Shown here piece after piece: positions 34,545-42,468 of a DNA stretch of 64,000 nt. The notes beneath the pieces were generated by a model that had not been told where the DNA came from, ran no database searches, and saw only the letters and a program-made list of their open reading frames with translations. The DNA is taken from assembly GCA_903821605.1 (NCBI GenBank), contig CAIJLZ010000004.1, positions 248,001-312,000 of the forward strand. The letters run 5' to 3'. Numbering within the stretch: position 1 is the stretch's first letter; each line of letters begins with the position of its first letter. This stretch comes from an uncultured Sphingomonadales bacterium (GTDB lineage Bacteria; Pseudomonadota; Alphaproteobacteria; Sphingomonadales; Sphingomonadaceae). Made by a program: the position numbers and the translations under genes.

Positions 34545-35411
34545 ATGGCTATGCCCAAGGATATCGGGATCATCGACTGCATGCTGGGCATTCCCGATGC
34601 AGAAGATCGTGGTGAGTGGTTCGCTCCGTTCCGCCCGCTGATCAAGGATGCGCAGACGCTGCAGCAATTCGCCATGCCGGCGCAGTACATGTTCAAGGAC
34701 ATCCCGCAATCGGGCCTGCAGGACGATTATCTGCGCTGGACCGTGGAGCAGATGGACAAGCACCATGTCGAACGTGCGCTGGTCGGGTGGAACGATAACG
34801 ACACATCGCGCCGGGCCAAGGAGCTTTACGGCAATCGCTTCTTCTTCGACCTGCCGATCGATCCGAACCGGGGCATGGAGGAAGTGCGCCGGATCAAGCG
34901 CGTTCATGCCGAAGTGGGCCTGTCGGCTGTCAGCTGCTTTCCCGCAGGAACACTGCCGCAAGTGGCGATCAACCACAAATATATGTTCCCAATCTATGCC
35001 GCGTGCGAGGAACTGGGTCTGCCGATCCTGCTGAACGTGGGCATTCCGGGTCCGCGCATTCCGATGGAGACGCAGAAGGTCGAACATCTGGACGAAGTGT
35101 GCTGGTTCTTCCCCGAACTGAAAGTGGTGATGCGCCACGGCGCCGAGCCGTGGGAAGCGCTGGCGGTGAAGCTGATGCTGAAGTGGCCGAACCTATATTA
35201 TTCGACCAGCGCCTTTGCGCCCAAGCATTACCCCAAGGCCATCATCGATTATGCCAACACGCGTGGCGCAGATAAGGTCATCTATGCCGGTTATTTCCCA
35301 ATGGGTCTGAGCCTGGATCGCATCATGAGCGACATGGAGAAGGTGCCGTTCAAGGACGACGTCTGGCCAAAGTTCCTGCGGGAAAACGCGATACGGGTGT
35401 TCGGCCTTTAA
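34545..35411 (+). CDS. Amidohydrolase-2-like protein lacking metal ligands, 288 aa
   Basis: TIM-barrel protein of the amidohydrolase-2/decarboxylase family by overall pattern (start IIDCMLGIP, central LPILLNVGIPG, MRHGAEPWEALAVKLMLKWPNLYYSTSAFAPKHYP, and the C-terminal ENAIRVFGL). The usual ligands are altered: the strand-1 HxH is DCM (11-13), the strand-5 His is Asn164, and the C-terminal Asp of the GSDxP motif is replaced in YAGYFPMG (Tyr250). Only His198 remains. It may be metal-free, bind CoA esters without classic catalysis, or be a pseudoenzyme. AGGAGAAC precedes the ATG, directly after the ligase stop. Confidence 0.82.
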   Translation: MAMPKDIGIIDCMLGIPDAEDRGEWFAPFRPLIKDAQTLQQFAMPAQYMFKDIPQSGLQDDYLRWTVEQMDKHHVERALVGWNDNDTSRRAKELYGNRFFFDLPIDPNRGMEEVRRIKRVHAEVGLSAVSCFPAGTLPQVAINHKYMFPIYAACEELGLPILLNVGIPGPRIPMETQKVEHLDEVCWFFPELKVVMRHGAEPWEALAVKLMLKWPNLYYSTSAFAPKHYPKAIIDYANTRGADKVIYAGYFPMGLSLDRIMSDMEKVPFKDDVWPKFLRENAIRVFGL

Positions 35412-35457
35412 CGCGATAAGCCTGTAAGGCGTCAAGCAGCGGCGGGAAGGAGTCGAC

Positions 35458-36306
35458 ATGTCGGGCATTCTCAGCGGTCGCGTCGCCATCGTGACCGGCG
35501 CAAGCCGGGGCATCGGTGCGGCCATTGCACGCCGTTTTGCGGCCGAAGGCGCTCGCGTTGCCCTCGTGGCGCGAACCATTGAATCCGGCGGCCCCTTGGC
35601 GGGTTCGTTGGCAGAGACGCTGTCAGTGATCGAGGCGGCGGGCGGCCAAGCCCACGCCATCCGCGCCGATCTTGCCGACCCGGCAGATCGCGCGCGGATT
35701 GTGCCGGAAACGCTGGCCCGGTTCGGCCAGATTGATATCTTGGTCAATAATGCGGCGTGGGCGCGCTTCATCCCGATCTGGGAGGCGTCGCCGCGCCATG
35801 TCGAACTGGCTTTGCAGATGAATGTGCGCGCACCGCAGGAGTTGTCACAACACGCCCTGCCACATATGCGCAAGGCCGGGGCGGGCTGGATACTCAACAT
35901 TTCAAGCGCGACGGCCGATCTTCCTCCGCCGGCGCCCTATGATCCCGCGGACCGCTATGTTGCATTCAACCGGGATGGTCACGCGACACTGTACGGCGTG
36001 ACCAAATCCGCGTTGGACCGACTGAGCGCAGGGTGGGCAGTTGAGCTTTCGCGTGAGAATATCGCGATCAATGCGCTTGCGCCGGTGGGCGCGGTGGCCA
36101 GTGCGGGCGCCTTGGCCGTGGGCAACTGGGACGAGCGCGACCATCTCGAACCGGTCGAGGCCATGGCCGAAGCGGCGTTGCAATTGTGCCACCGACCGGC
36201 GCAGGAGATAAGCGGTCATGTGGTGCGTAGCCTTGCGCTGCTTGATCGGCTCGGCGTGGCAGTGCGCGACCTTGATGGTCGCGTCGTGACGCCGGTTTCA
36301 GCGTGA
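35458..36306 (+). CDS. SDR oxidoreductase, 282 aa
   Basis: Short-chain dehydrogenase with VAIVTGASRGIGAAIARRFAAEGARVALVART (NADP-type Arg), NNAAWARFIPIWE in place of NNAG, ISSATADLPPPAPYDPADRYVAFNRDGHATLYGVTK, and a C-terminal extension VRSLALLDRLGVAVRDLDGRVV. The insertion between the catalytic Ser and Tyr (about 20 residues more than usual) is distinctive and also known in a subgroup of SDRs from steroid-type clusters (from memory). AAGGAG precedes the ATG. Follows the amidohydrolase-like gene after 46 bases. Confidence 0.87.
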   Translation: MSGILSGRVAIVTGASRGIGAAIARRFAAEGARVALVARTIESGGPLAGSLAETLSVIEAAGGQAHAIRADLADPADRARIVPETLARFGQIDILVNNAAWARFIPIWEASPRHVELALQMNVRAPQELSQHALPHMRKAGAGWILNISSATADLPPPAPYDPADRYVAFNRDGHATLYGVTKSALDRLSAGWAVELSRENIAINALAPVGAVASAGALAVGNWDERDHLEPVEAMAEAALQLCHRPAQEISGHVVRSLALLDRLGVAVRDLDGRVVTPVSA

Positions 36307-36417
36307 CGGGCGAAGCGTGATGATGTGCGCGATGTGTTCTTCTATCATTGGAGCCGGGAAGTCTGCTCCATTCACAATGCCATTCAGGGCGGGTGAGACA
36401 ACCCGATCCGCCCAGAA

Positions 36418-36439
36418 ACTTCCCTGTTTTGAGGGAAGT
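36418..36439. promoter_or_regulatory. Hairpin/palindrome before the Rieske gene
   Basis: ACTTCCCT (36418-36425), loop GTTTTG, AGGGAAGT (36432-36439): a perfect eight-base inverted repeat 19 bases before the Rieske oxygenase ATG. It lacks a following T-run, so it is more likely an operator or mRNA leader hairpin than a terminator. The rest of the 152-base gap shows no motif I recognise. Confidence 0.45.
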
Positions 36440-36458
36440 CTATTTCGGGAGTTTGACC

Positions 36459-37538
36459 ATGTCAGCCAATGACCACGACGCCGCTACCGATGCCCGCACG
36501 CCGCCTGTGGCGGTATGGCAGATTCTTGGCAATCTGAAGGGGCAGGATCTGCTTGATTGGCGGCTCGCCGAGGCCACCGGCCGTGCTTCGGTCGAGGAGC
36601 GCAATCTCGACATCGGCTTTCCGTTCGGCTGGTATCCACTGCTCCTGTCGTCCGACCTTGCCGTGGGCGAGGTTAAGCCGTTGCGCTATTTTGCGAAGGA
36701 CTTGGCGATCTGGCGCGGCGAGGACGGGCAGGTGCGCATGGTCGATGCCTATTGCAAGCATCTGGGCGCGCACATGGGCCATGGCGGCAAAGTGCATGGC
36801 AACCTGTTGGAATGCCCGTTCCACGCTTGGCGCTATGACGGCGATGAAGGCGCGGTCAAGGATATCCCCTATGCCCGCGTGATTCCGCCGCAGGTGAAGC
36901 GTAAGTGCACGCGCACCTGGCATGTGACCGAAGCCAACCGCTGGATCTGGGCGTGGTATCATCCCGAAGATGTGGCCCCGCTGTTTGAAGTCGCCCGCCT
37001 GCCGGAATGTTCGGACCCTGATTGGACCGACTTTGACGTTTACGAATGGAACGTCTGGGGTTCGATTCAGAACATGGCCGAAAATGGCGTGGACGTGGCG
37101 CACTTCCGCTATATCCACGGCACCGCCAACGTGCCGCTGGGCGAATTGCGCTGGGGCGATTGGGGCCGTGGCGCGGATGTGAAGGCCAAGATGGGCACGC
37201 CTTGGGGCGAGGTCGATGGTTGCATCAGCTATGACACAATGGGTCCGGGGCAAAGCTGGACGCGCTTTACCGGGATTTCGGAAACGCTGTTGGTAGCCTG
37301 CATCACGCCGGTCGAACTGGATCATGTCCATGCCCGCTTCTGCTTCACCCAGCCGCGCGCGCAGGCCGAGGGCGAACGGGCTGGCGTGGCCCGCGCGATC
37401 ATCCGCGATATCTGCAAGCAGTTCGATCAGGACAAGGTGGTGTGGGACCGCCAGAAATATGAACCGAATCCGGTGATCTGCGACGGCGACGGCCCGATCC
37501 CGCAATTCCGCAAATTCTATTCGCGGTACTATGTATGA
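36459..37538 (+). CDS. KshA-like Rieske oxygenase alpha subunit, 359 aa
   Basis: Terminal oxygenase with an N-terminal Rieske [2Fe-2S] domain (Cys99, His101, Cys119, His122 in AYCKHLGAHMGHGGK and CPFHAW) and a C-terminal mononuclear iron domain whose ligands include His215 and His220 within ENGVDVAHFRYIHG, bridged by Asp212. The ENxxDxAHFxxIH pattern matches 3-ketosteroid 9-alpha-hydroxylase KshA and related sterol oxygenases. The ATG at 36459 is preferred to an upstream in-frame start because the family N-terminus begins here. Its stop overlaps the amidase start by ATGA. A paralogue lies at 44744-45835. No reductase is in the window. Confidence 0.87.
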   Translation: MSANDHDAATDARTPPVAVWQILGNLKGQDLLDWRLAEATGRASVEERNLDIGFPFGWYPLLLSSDLAVGEVKPLRYFAKDLAIWRGEDGQVRMVDAYCKHLGAHMGHGGKVHGNLLECPFHAWRYDGDEGAVKDIPYARVIPPQVKRKCTRTWHVTEANRWIWAWYHPEDVAPLFEVARLPECSDPDWTDFDVYEWNVWGSIQNMAENGVDVAHFRYIHGTANVPLGELRWGDWGRGADVKAKMGTPWGEVDGCISYDTMGPGQSWTRFTGISETLLVACITPVELDHVHARFCFTQPRAQAEGERAGVARAIIRDICKQFDQDKVVWDRQKYEPNPVICDGDGPIPQFRKFYSRYYV

Positions 37539-39082
37539 GTGAGCCCATCATGACCGAGCCGCTGCACACGACGAGGCGGGAAGCCTTGGCCGGGGGGGTG
37601 GCGCTGATCGCCCTCGCCGGTCTTTCCGGCACGGCCGGGGCGAAGGCGCGCGGCGTGGAAGAGGTGCTGGATACCCACGATTCTCTGGGGCTGGCCGCGC
37701 TGGTTAAGGCGCGCAAGGTTTCGCCCGCAGAACTACTGGAAGCAGCGATCGGACGGGCGGAAGCGCTTGACCCGAAGCTGAATTTCATGGCGCAGAAGCA
37801 CTATGACCGCGCCCGCAAGGCCGTGGCGGCGGGTCTACCCGAGGGGCCGTTCCGCGGCGTGCCGTGGTTGCTGAAGGACCTGAACACCTATATCGCGGGC
37901 GAAGTGACCGAAAATGGCAGCCGGCTTTACAAGGGCCAGCGTGCAGCGGTGACTTCGGAACTGGTGCGGCGGATCGAAAAGGCCGGCTTTGTCATTTTCG
38001 GCAAGACCACCACCCCGGAATTCGGCTTGACCGGCACGACTGAAAGCGCACTGAAAGGCGCGACGCGCAATCCGTGGAACGATGAGCGCATTGCCGGGGG
38101 ATCATCCGGCGGCGCAGCGGCGGCCGTGGCGGCGGGCGTGATCCCGGCGGCACATGCTACCGATGGCGGCGGATCGATCCGCATTCCGGCATCATGCTGT
38201 GGGCTGTTTGGCTTGAAGCCTTCGCGTGGGCGCGTGCCAATGGGGCCGCTGCGCACCGAAGGCTGGGGCGGCATGTCCGTCCACCATGCGGTGACGCGCA
38301 CGGTACGCGATTCCGCCGCGATCCTGGATGCCACGCACGGTATTGAACCGGGATCACGCTATGGGGCGCCGACGCCCGTGCGGCCATTTCTTGACGAAGT
38401 GGGTCGCGATCCGGGCAAATTGCGCGTTGCGTTGATGGTGAAGCCATTTTCCGGCGCACCGGTTGACCCCGAAGTGATCGCGGCGACCATGGCGGCAGCC
38501 AAATTGCTGGAAGGCCTAGGCCATCATGTGGAGGAAGCCGCGCCAAAGATCGACATGGGCGCAATCGCCGCCAGCAGCTTTGCGTTGATGGCGTCCTCGG
38601 TTGCCGCCGATTGCGAGGATCGTGCCAAGGCGCTGGGCGTCACATTAGGGCCGGATTTGCTCGAACTGACTACGCTCGACATTGTCGCTTATGGCAAGGC
38701 ATGCACCGGCATGGACTTTGCGCGTGGGAACAATGCCTATCAGGCGGCAGCCATGGCGATTGCGCAGTTCATGGAACGGTATGACGTGATCCTGTCGCCC
38801 ACGCTGTCGGCGCCGCCGCTGCCACTGGGGCGCATCGGGTTGAACACCGGGCGCAGCATGGCCGAATGGGGACGCGAAGTGGGTGGTTTCACCGCCTTCC
38901 CGGGGATCTTCAACGGCACTGGGCAGCCGAGCATGTCGCTGCCGCTGGCCATGTCGAAAGACGGGTTGCCGATGGGTGTGATGGTGACCGGCCGCTATGG
39001 CGAGGAAGCGCTGCTGTTCCGGCTGGCTGGGCAGCTTGAAAAGGCCGCGCCATGGAATGCGCGTAGGCCGAAGCTGGGATAA
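37535..39082 (+). CDS. Amidase-signature hydrolase with Tat signal peptide, 515 aa
   Basis: Amidase-signature family hydrolase. The Ser-cisSer-Lys triad is readable as Lys114 (PWLLKDLN), Ser190 (AGGSSGGAAAAV) and Ser214 (DGGGSIRIPAS). The N-terminus has a twin-arginine motif TTRREALAGG (12-21) followed by a hydrophobic stretch and an AGA-KA cleavage region, so the mature enzyme is probably periplasmic. It is translationally coupled to a cytoplasmic Rieske oxygenase, which is unusual. Substrate could be an amide or ester conjugate (for example amino-acid conjugated bile acids); that is inference. Confidence 0.88.
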   Translation: MSEPIMTEPLHTTRREALAGGVALIALAGLSGTAGAKARGVEEVLDTHDSLGLAALVKARKVSPAELLEAAIGRAEALDPKLNFMAQKHYDRARKAVAAGLPEGPFRGVPWLLKDLNTYIAGEVTENGSRLYKGQRAAVTSELVRRIEKAGFVIFGKTTTPEFGLTGTTESALKGATRNPWNDERIAGGSSGGAAAAVAAGVIPAAHATDGGGSIRIPASCCGLFGLKPSRGRVPMGPLRTEGWGGMSVHHAVTRTVRDSAAILDATHGIEPGSRYGAPTPVRPFLDEVGRDPGKLRVALMVKPFSGAPVDPEVIAATMAAAKLLEGLGHHVEEAAPKIDMGAIAASSFALMASSVAADCEDRAKALGVTLGPDLLELTTLDIVAYGKACTGMDFARGNNAYQAAAMAIAQFMERYDVILSPTLSAPPLPLGRIGLNTGRSMAEWGREVGGFTAFPGIFNGTGQPSMSLPLAMSKDGLPMGVMVTGRYGEEALLFRLAGQLEKAAPWNARRPKLG

Positions 39083-39112
39083 CAGGCATGGGCGAAGGCG
39101 GTGGCGAAGTGG

Positions 39113-39676
39113 TCAGGCGGCCCCTTCGTCACGCCCTTCGTGGCCAACATCCCCCGTCGTGGCGGGGGCAAGGTCTTCGAGTGTTGCAACCGGGCCGATG
39201 GTGGCGTTATGTTTCACCGTTTGCAGCACAAGTTCGGTTTCAGCTTCTCGGATACCGTCTAGCGCAAGCACCTGATTGGTGACTTCGGCTGCTTCTTCAA
39301 GGCTGGAGAGCAGGCAAATCGCAATCAGCCGGTGCGCGGCGTTCGCATCATAGAGCGCGCGGATCATCGGCATCGCGAACAATGCTTCGCGGACCTGATC
39401 AATCTTGCCGCGCGCGCACCTGATCGTGATGAACAACATCTGCTGGCCCGGATTGCCCCCCATGCCAGTCCCGCCGCTCCCGATGTCGACGATCGGCACC
39501 AGCTTCAGCAATCCGTTGGCTTGTAGCCGGCGGACGCGGCCACGCACGGTGCCTTCGGTGACGCCAAGATCGGCGGCGATCTTACGGAAGCTAAGCCGCG
39601 CATCATCGGCCAGCATGATTGCGATCTGGCGATCGAGCGCATCGGTGGCGGGATATTCAGGCGTTTCGATTGGCAT
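39113..39676 (-). CDS. Lrp/AsnC-family regulator, 187 aa
   Basis: AsnC-type regulator: N-terminal winged HTH (LDRQIAIMLADDARLSFRKIAADLGVTEGTVRGRVRRLQANGLLKLVPIVD, residues 13-63) and a C-terminal RAM ligand/oligomerisation domain. Family length is about 150-165; this one carries about 25 extra C-terminal residues (ATLEDLAPATTGDVGHEG). Its start shares one base with the stop of the AsnC gene at 39676-40167, so the two are made together and probably form mixed assemblies. The same arrangement is repeated at 47756-48737, whose TEGTVRGR recognition helix is identical over eight residues. Confidence 0.9.
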   Translation of the reverse strand: MPIETPEYPATDALDRQIAIMLADDARLSFRKIAADLGVTEGTVRGRVRRLQANGLLKLVPIVDIGSGGTGMGGNPGQQMLFITIRCARGKIDQVREALFAMPMIRALYDANAAHRLIAICLLSSLEEAAEVTNQVLALDGIREAETELVLQTVKHNATIGPVATLEDLAPATTGDVGHEGRDEGAA

Positions 39677-40167
39677 CAGGCCCCCAATGGACCCAGAGTC
39701 GGGTTATAGCGGTAGACGGTATTGATCAGTTCAACGTCGACATCTTCTACCCCGGCGATGTCGGATGCGACCGCGCGTGCCACCTCGATTAGCCCGCGCG
39801 CGTTGCGGAAGGCGTAGAGGCAACTGACCGGATAGCGGCCGGAGGTGAGGTGGACCGAGAGGACGTCTTCACGCTCTGCCAGTTCGCGCGCCATATCGAG
39901 CGGGGCGCGGCCACTGACCTTCACACGCAGACGCGCGAGCATCTTGTAACCGTGCACACGGAAATCAGCGAGCGCGACAACGCGCATTTGTCCACCCGCA
40001 TCCATCGCGCGGATGCGATTGGCGACGAGGTTGCCGGACAGGCCGAGTTCTTCGCCGATGGTGGTGCTTTGCGCGCGGCCGTCGCGCGTCAGCGCTTCGA
40101 CGATGCGGCGATCAATCTCGTCGAGCGAGGCGCCGCGCGGGCGGCGTGGCGGTTTTTCGTCGCTCAA
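39676..40167 (-). CDS. Lrp/AsnC-family regulator, 163 aa
   Basis: AsnC-type regulator with HTH SLDEIDRRIVEALTRDGRAQSTTIGEELGLSGNLVANRIRAMDAGGQMRVVALADF and a C-terminal effector domain (LAEREDVLSVHLTSGRYPVSCLYAFRN). The start is TTG at 40167, with GGGGAA six bases before it; no ATG fits. It is the first gene of a two-gene regulator operon, about 67 bases from the end of the acyl-CoA dehydrogenase gene on the same strand. Its HTH differs clearly from its partner, so the pair may read asymmetric operators. Confidence 0.88.
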   Translation of the reverse strand: MSDEKPPRRPRGASLDEIDRRIVEALTRDGRAQSTTIGEELGLSGNLVANRIRAMDAGGQMRVVALADFRVHGYKMLARLRVKVSGRAPLDMARELAEREDVLSVHLTSGRYPVSCLYAFRNARGLIEVARAVASDIAGVEDVDVELINTVYRYNPTLGPLGA

Positions 40168-40234
40168 GATGTTCCCCAGGAAAGCGTTGTCCTTCGTTTC
40201 AGCTCTTAAGTTATTGAATGGGAGCGTGCAAGCA

Positions 40235-41407
40235 TCACCCGCGCGGCTCCCGCGGCAGGCCGAGGCCGCGTTCGGCGATCAGGTTGCGCTGGATTTGGTT
40301 GGTGCCGCCATAGATCGTGTCGGCGCGGCTGAAGAGATAGAGGTTGGGCAGGGTGTCCCACTCATAGGCCTCGCCATCCGCAATCTCGCCCGCCTGACCC
40401 AGCACGTCCATCGCCAGTTCGCCCAGCGCGCGGCGCCATGTCGCCCACTGGATCTTGTAGGTGAGGCCAGCACCGTCGATGGTGGAATGATCGGTGTTCG
40501 ACAGCATACGCAGCGCGCCATAGCGCATCAGGCGCAGGCCGATCTCTGCCTTGGCTAGACGCTGGCGGATCAGCGGATCGCTGGCCGCGCCATTGGCGCG
40601 TGCCGCTGCGATGAGTTCGTCCAGTTCGTTGCGGAAGCCCATCTGCTGGCCCAGCGTGGAAACGCCGCGTTCAAAGGCGAGCAGCCCCATCGCGATCTTC
40701 CACCCATCGCCGACCGCGCCAATCAGGCTGTCTTCGGCGCAGCGGGCATCGGTAAAGAAGGTCTCGTTGAATTCGGCATCGCCATTGATCTGGCGGATCG
40801 GGCGCACATCGATGCCGGGTTGATCCAGCGGCATCATGAGGAACGACAGGCCCTTTGGCCCCTGCGATCCTTCTTGCGTGCGGGTGACGACGAAGATCCA
40901 GTCCGAAATATGGGCCAGGCTGGTCCAGATCTTCTGACCGTTGACCACCCACTCCCCATTTTCAAGCTGCCCCTTGGTGCGCACACTGGCAAGGTCGGAC
41001 CCGGCATTAGGTTCGGAAAAGCCCTGGCAGAAGATGGTGCGACCGGCGGCGATATCGGGCAGGAAGCGACGTTTCTGTTCCTCGGTGCCAAAGGTCAGGA
41101 TCGTCGGCCCGGCCAGTTCGATGCCGATGTGATTGATGCGGCCGGGCACGCCAGCACGGGCATATTCCTCGGCAAAGATCACCTGTTGCGCTAACGTGGC
41201 GTTGCGACCGCCCCATTGTTCGGGCCAGCCAATACAGGACCAGCGATGCTGCCCCAGTTGCTGTTCCCATTCCTTGCGCCGTTCGGGCATGGCGGTGAGC
41301 TGAGTCACGCCTTTGATATCGCTGAATTCACCCGACATCTGGCCGTTCAGCCAATCGGCGCATTCAGCACGGAACAGTTCTTCTTCGCGCGAAAAGCCTA
41401 GCTTCAT
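40235..41407 (-). CDS. Acyl-CoA dehydrogenase, large subunit of a probable heteromeric pair, 390 aa
   Basis: Paralogue of the 5206 gene: N-terminal MKLGFSREEELFRAECADWL, CQGFSEPNAGSDLASV, AFERGVSTLGQQM and C-terminal IYGGTNQIQRNLIAERGLGLPREPRG. As there, the medium-chain-type base Glu is Gly (YGGT) and the Glu in AFERG is the likely general base. The ATG at 41407 overlaps the stop of the upstream small subunit by ATGA. The order small-large is conserved with the first pair, so the two-gene unit was duplicated as a block. Cytoplasmic, FAD-binding. Confidence 0.9.
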   Translation of the reverse strand: MKLGFSREEELFRAECADWLNGQMSGEFSDIKGVTQLTAMPERRKEWEQQLGQHRWSCIGWPEQWGGRNATLAQQVIFAEEYARAGVPGRINHIGIELAGPTILTFGTEEQKRRFLPDIAAGRTIFCQGFSEPNAGSDLASVRTKGQLENGEWVVNGQKIWTSLAHISDWIFVVTRTQEGSQGPKGLSFLMMPLDQPGIDVRPIRQINGDAEFNETFFTDARCAEDSLIGAVGDGWKIAMGLLAFERGVSTLGQQMGFRNELDELIAAARANGAASDPLIRQRLAKAEIGLRLMRYGALRMLSNTDHSTIDGAGLTYKIQWATWRRALGELAMDVLGQAGEIADGEAYEWDTLPNLYLFSRADTIYGGTNQIQRNLIAERGLGLPREPRG

Positions 41408-42462
41408 GCCGCGTCTCCCAGAATACGCATGGCGACCTGTTCGCGATGCCACGCGCCATTGCCCAGCGCAGAAAGGATCGCGCGGGCGCGTTTGAAATAA
41501 AGGTGGGCGTCGTGCTCCCAAGTGAAGCCGATGCCGCCGTGTAGCTGGATCATATTGCCCGCGCACATGTGAAAGGTTTCGGCGCAGAATGATTTGGCCG
41601 CATGGACCGCCAGATCGGCTTCGTCGCTGCCCTCGTCTACCGCACAGGCGGCCCACCATACGGCGGACCGGGCCTGTTCGATTTCGATCATCATATCGGC
41701 CAGCCGGTGCTTATAGGCTTGGAACGATCCGATCTGGCGGCCGAACTGTACGCGCTCTTTCGCATAGCTCACCGTGCGGTCGAGCGTGGCCTGCGCCCCG
41801 CCCAAGGCTTCCGCCGCGAGCGTCACATAGCCCGCGGTGTGGGCGCGCGCGATGGCAGCAGCGGGATTGGCCAGCGGATCACCCGTCGCACCATCCAGCG
41901 TCACACAGGCCAGCGGACGGGTCTGGTCCATGCTGGTCTGGGCCGTGATGGTGACGCCCGGCGCATCAGCGCGCACGATCCATGCCCCGGTGTTGCTGGT
42001 GACCACCAGCAACGACGCGGACGCACCGTGGAACACGAAACGGCTTTGGCCAGTCAACACATTGCCATTGGCGGTGAGTTGGTGATCGTGGACATAGGCC
42101 GCGATGGTTTCGCCTGAAAGCAGGCACGGCAGGTGCGCGGCCTGTTGGTTCGGGCTGCCGCCAGCGGCAATCGCCTGCGCCGACAGCGCAAGGCTGCCGA
42201 GCAGGGGCAGGGCGGCAACGGTCGCGCCCGCGCTTTCGGCCACCAGAGCGAGTTCGACAAGGCCAAGCCCGGCACCGCCTGCGGCTTCGTCAATGCCGAT
42301 GCCTGACAGGCCAAGATCGCGGCAGAAGCCCTGCCACAAATCATGGTCGACGCCATCACGCGCCATCGCCTTTCGCGTGCGCTCGCTTGTCGCGTTTTCC
42401 GTAAAGAAGCCGCGCGCCGTTTCGGCGATCATCTGTTGTTCGTTTGAAAGTGCGAATTCCAT
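41404..42462 (-). CDS. Acyl-CoA dehydrogenase, small subunit of a probable heteromeric pair, 352 aa
   Basis: Paralogue of the 4142 gene: EFALSNEQQMIAETARGFF, LSGIGIDEAAGGAGLGLVELALVAE, YAKERVQFGRQIGSFQAYKHRLADMMIEIEQARSAV and HGGIGFTWEHDAHLYFKRARAIL. Its own active-site base is not obvious, in keeping with one functional FAD/substrate site being formed across subunits in known alpha2beta2 enzymes. It is second in the minus-strand run SDR-small-large, six bases after the SDR stop. Substrate is likely a different ring or side-chain CoA ester from that of the first pair. Confidence 0.88.
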   Translation of the reverse strand: MEFALSNEQQMIAETARGFFTENATSERTRKAMARDGVDHDLWQGFCRDLGLSGIGIDEAAGGAGLGLVELALVAESAGATVAALPLLGSLALSAQAIAAGGSPNQQAAHLPCLLSGETIAAYVHDHQLTANGNVLTGQSRFVFHGASASLLVVTSNTGAWIVRADAPGVTITAQTSMDQTRPLACVTLDGATGDPLANPAAAIARAHTAGYVTLAAEALGGAQATLDRTVSYAKERVQFGRQIGSFQAYKHRLADMMIEIEQARSAVWWAACAVDEGSDEADLAVHAAKSFCAETFHMCAGNMIQLHGGIGFTWEHDAHLYFKRARAILSALGNGAWHREQVAMRILGDAA

Positions 42463-42468
42463 CGTGGG

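Noticed and set aside
41408-41659. 84-residue extension of the acyl-CoA dehydrogenase at 40235
   Set aside because: It overlaps the small-subunit gene in another frame and is Arg-rich; the paralogue at 5206 starts at the same MKLGFS.
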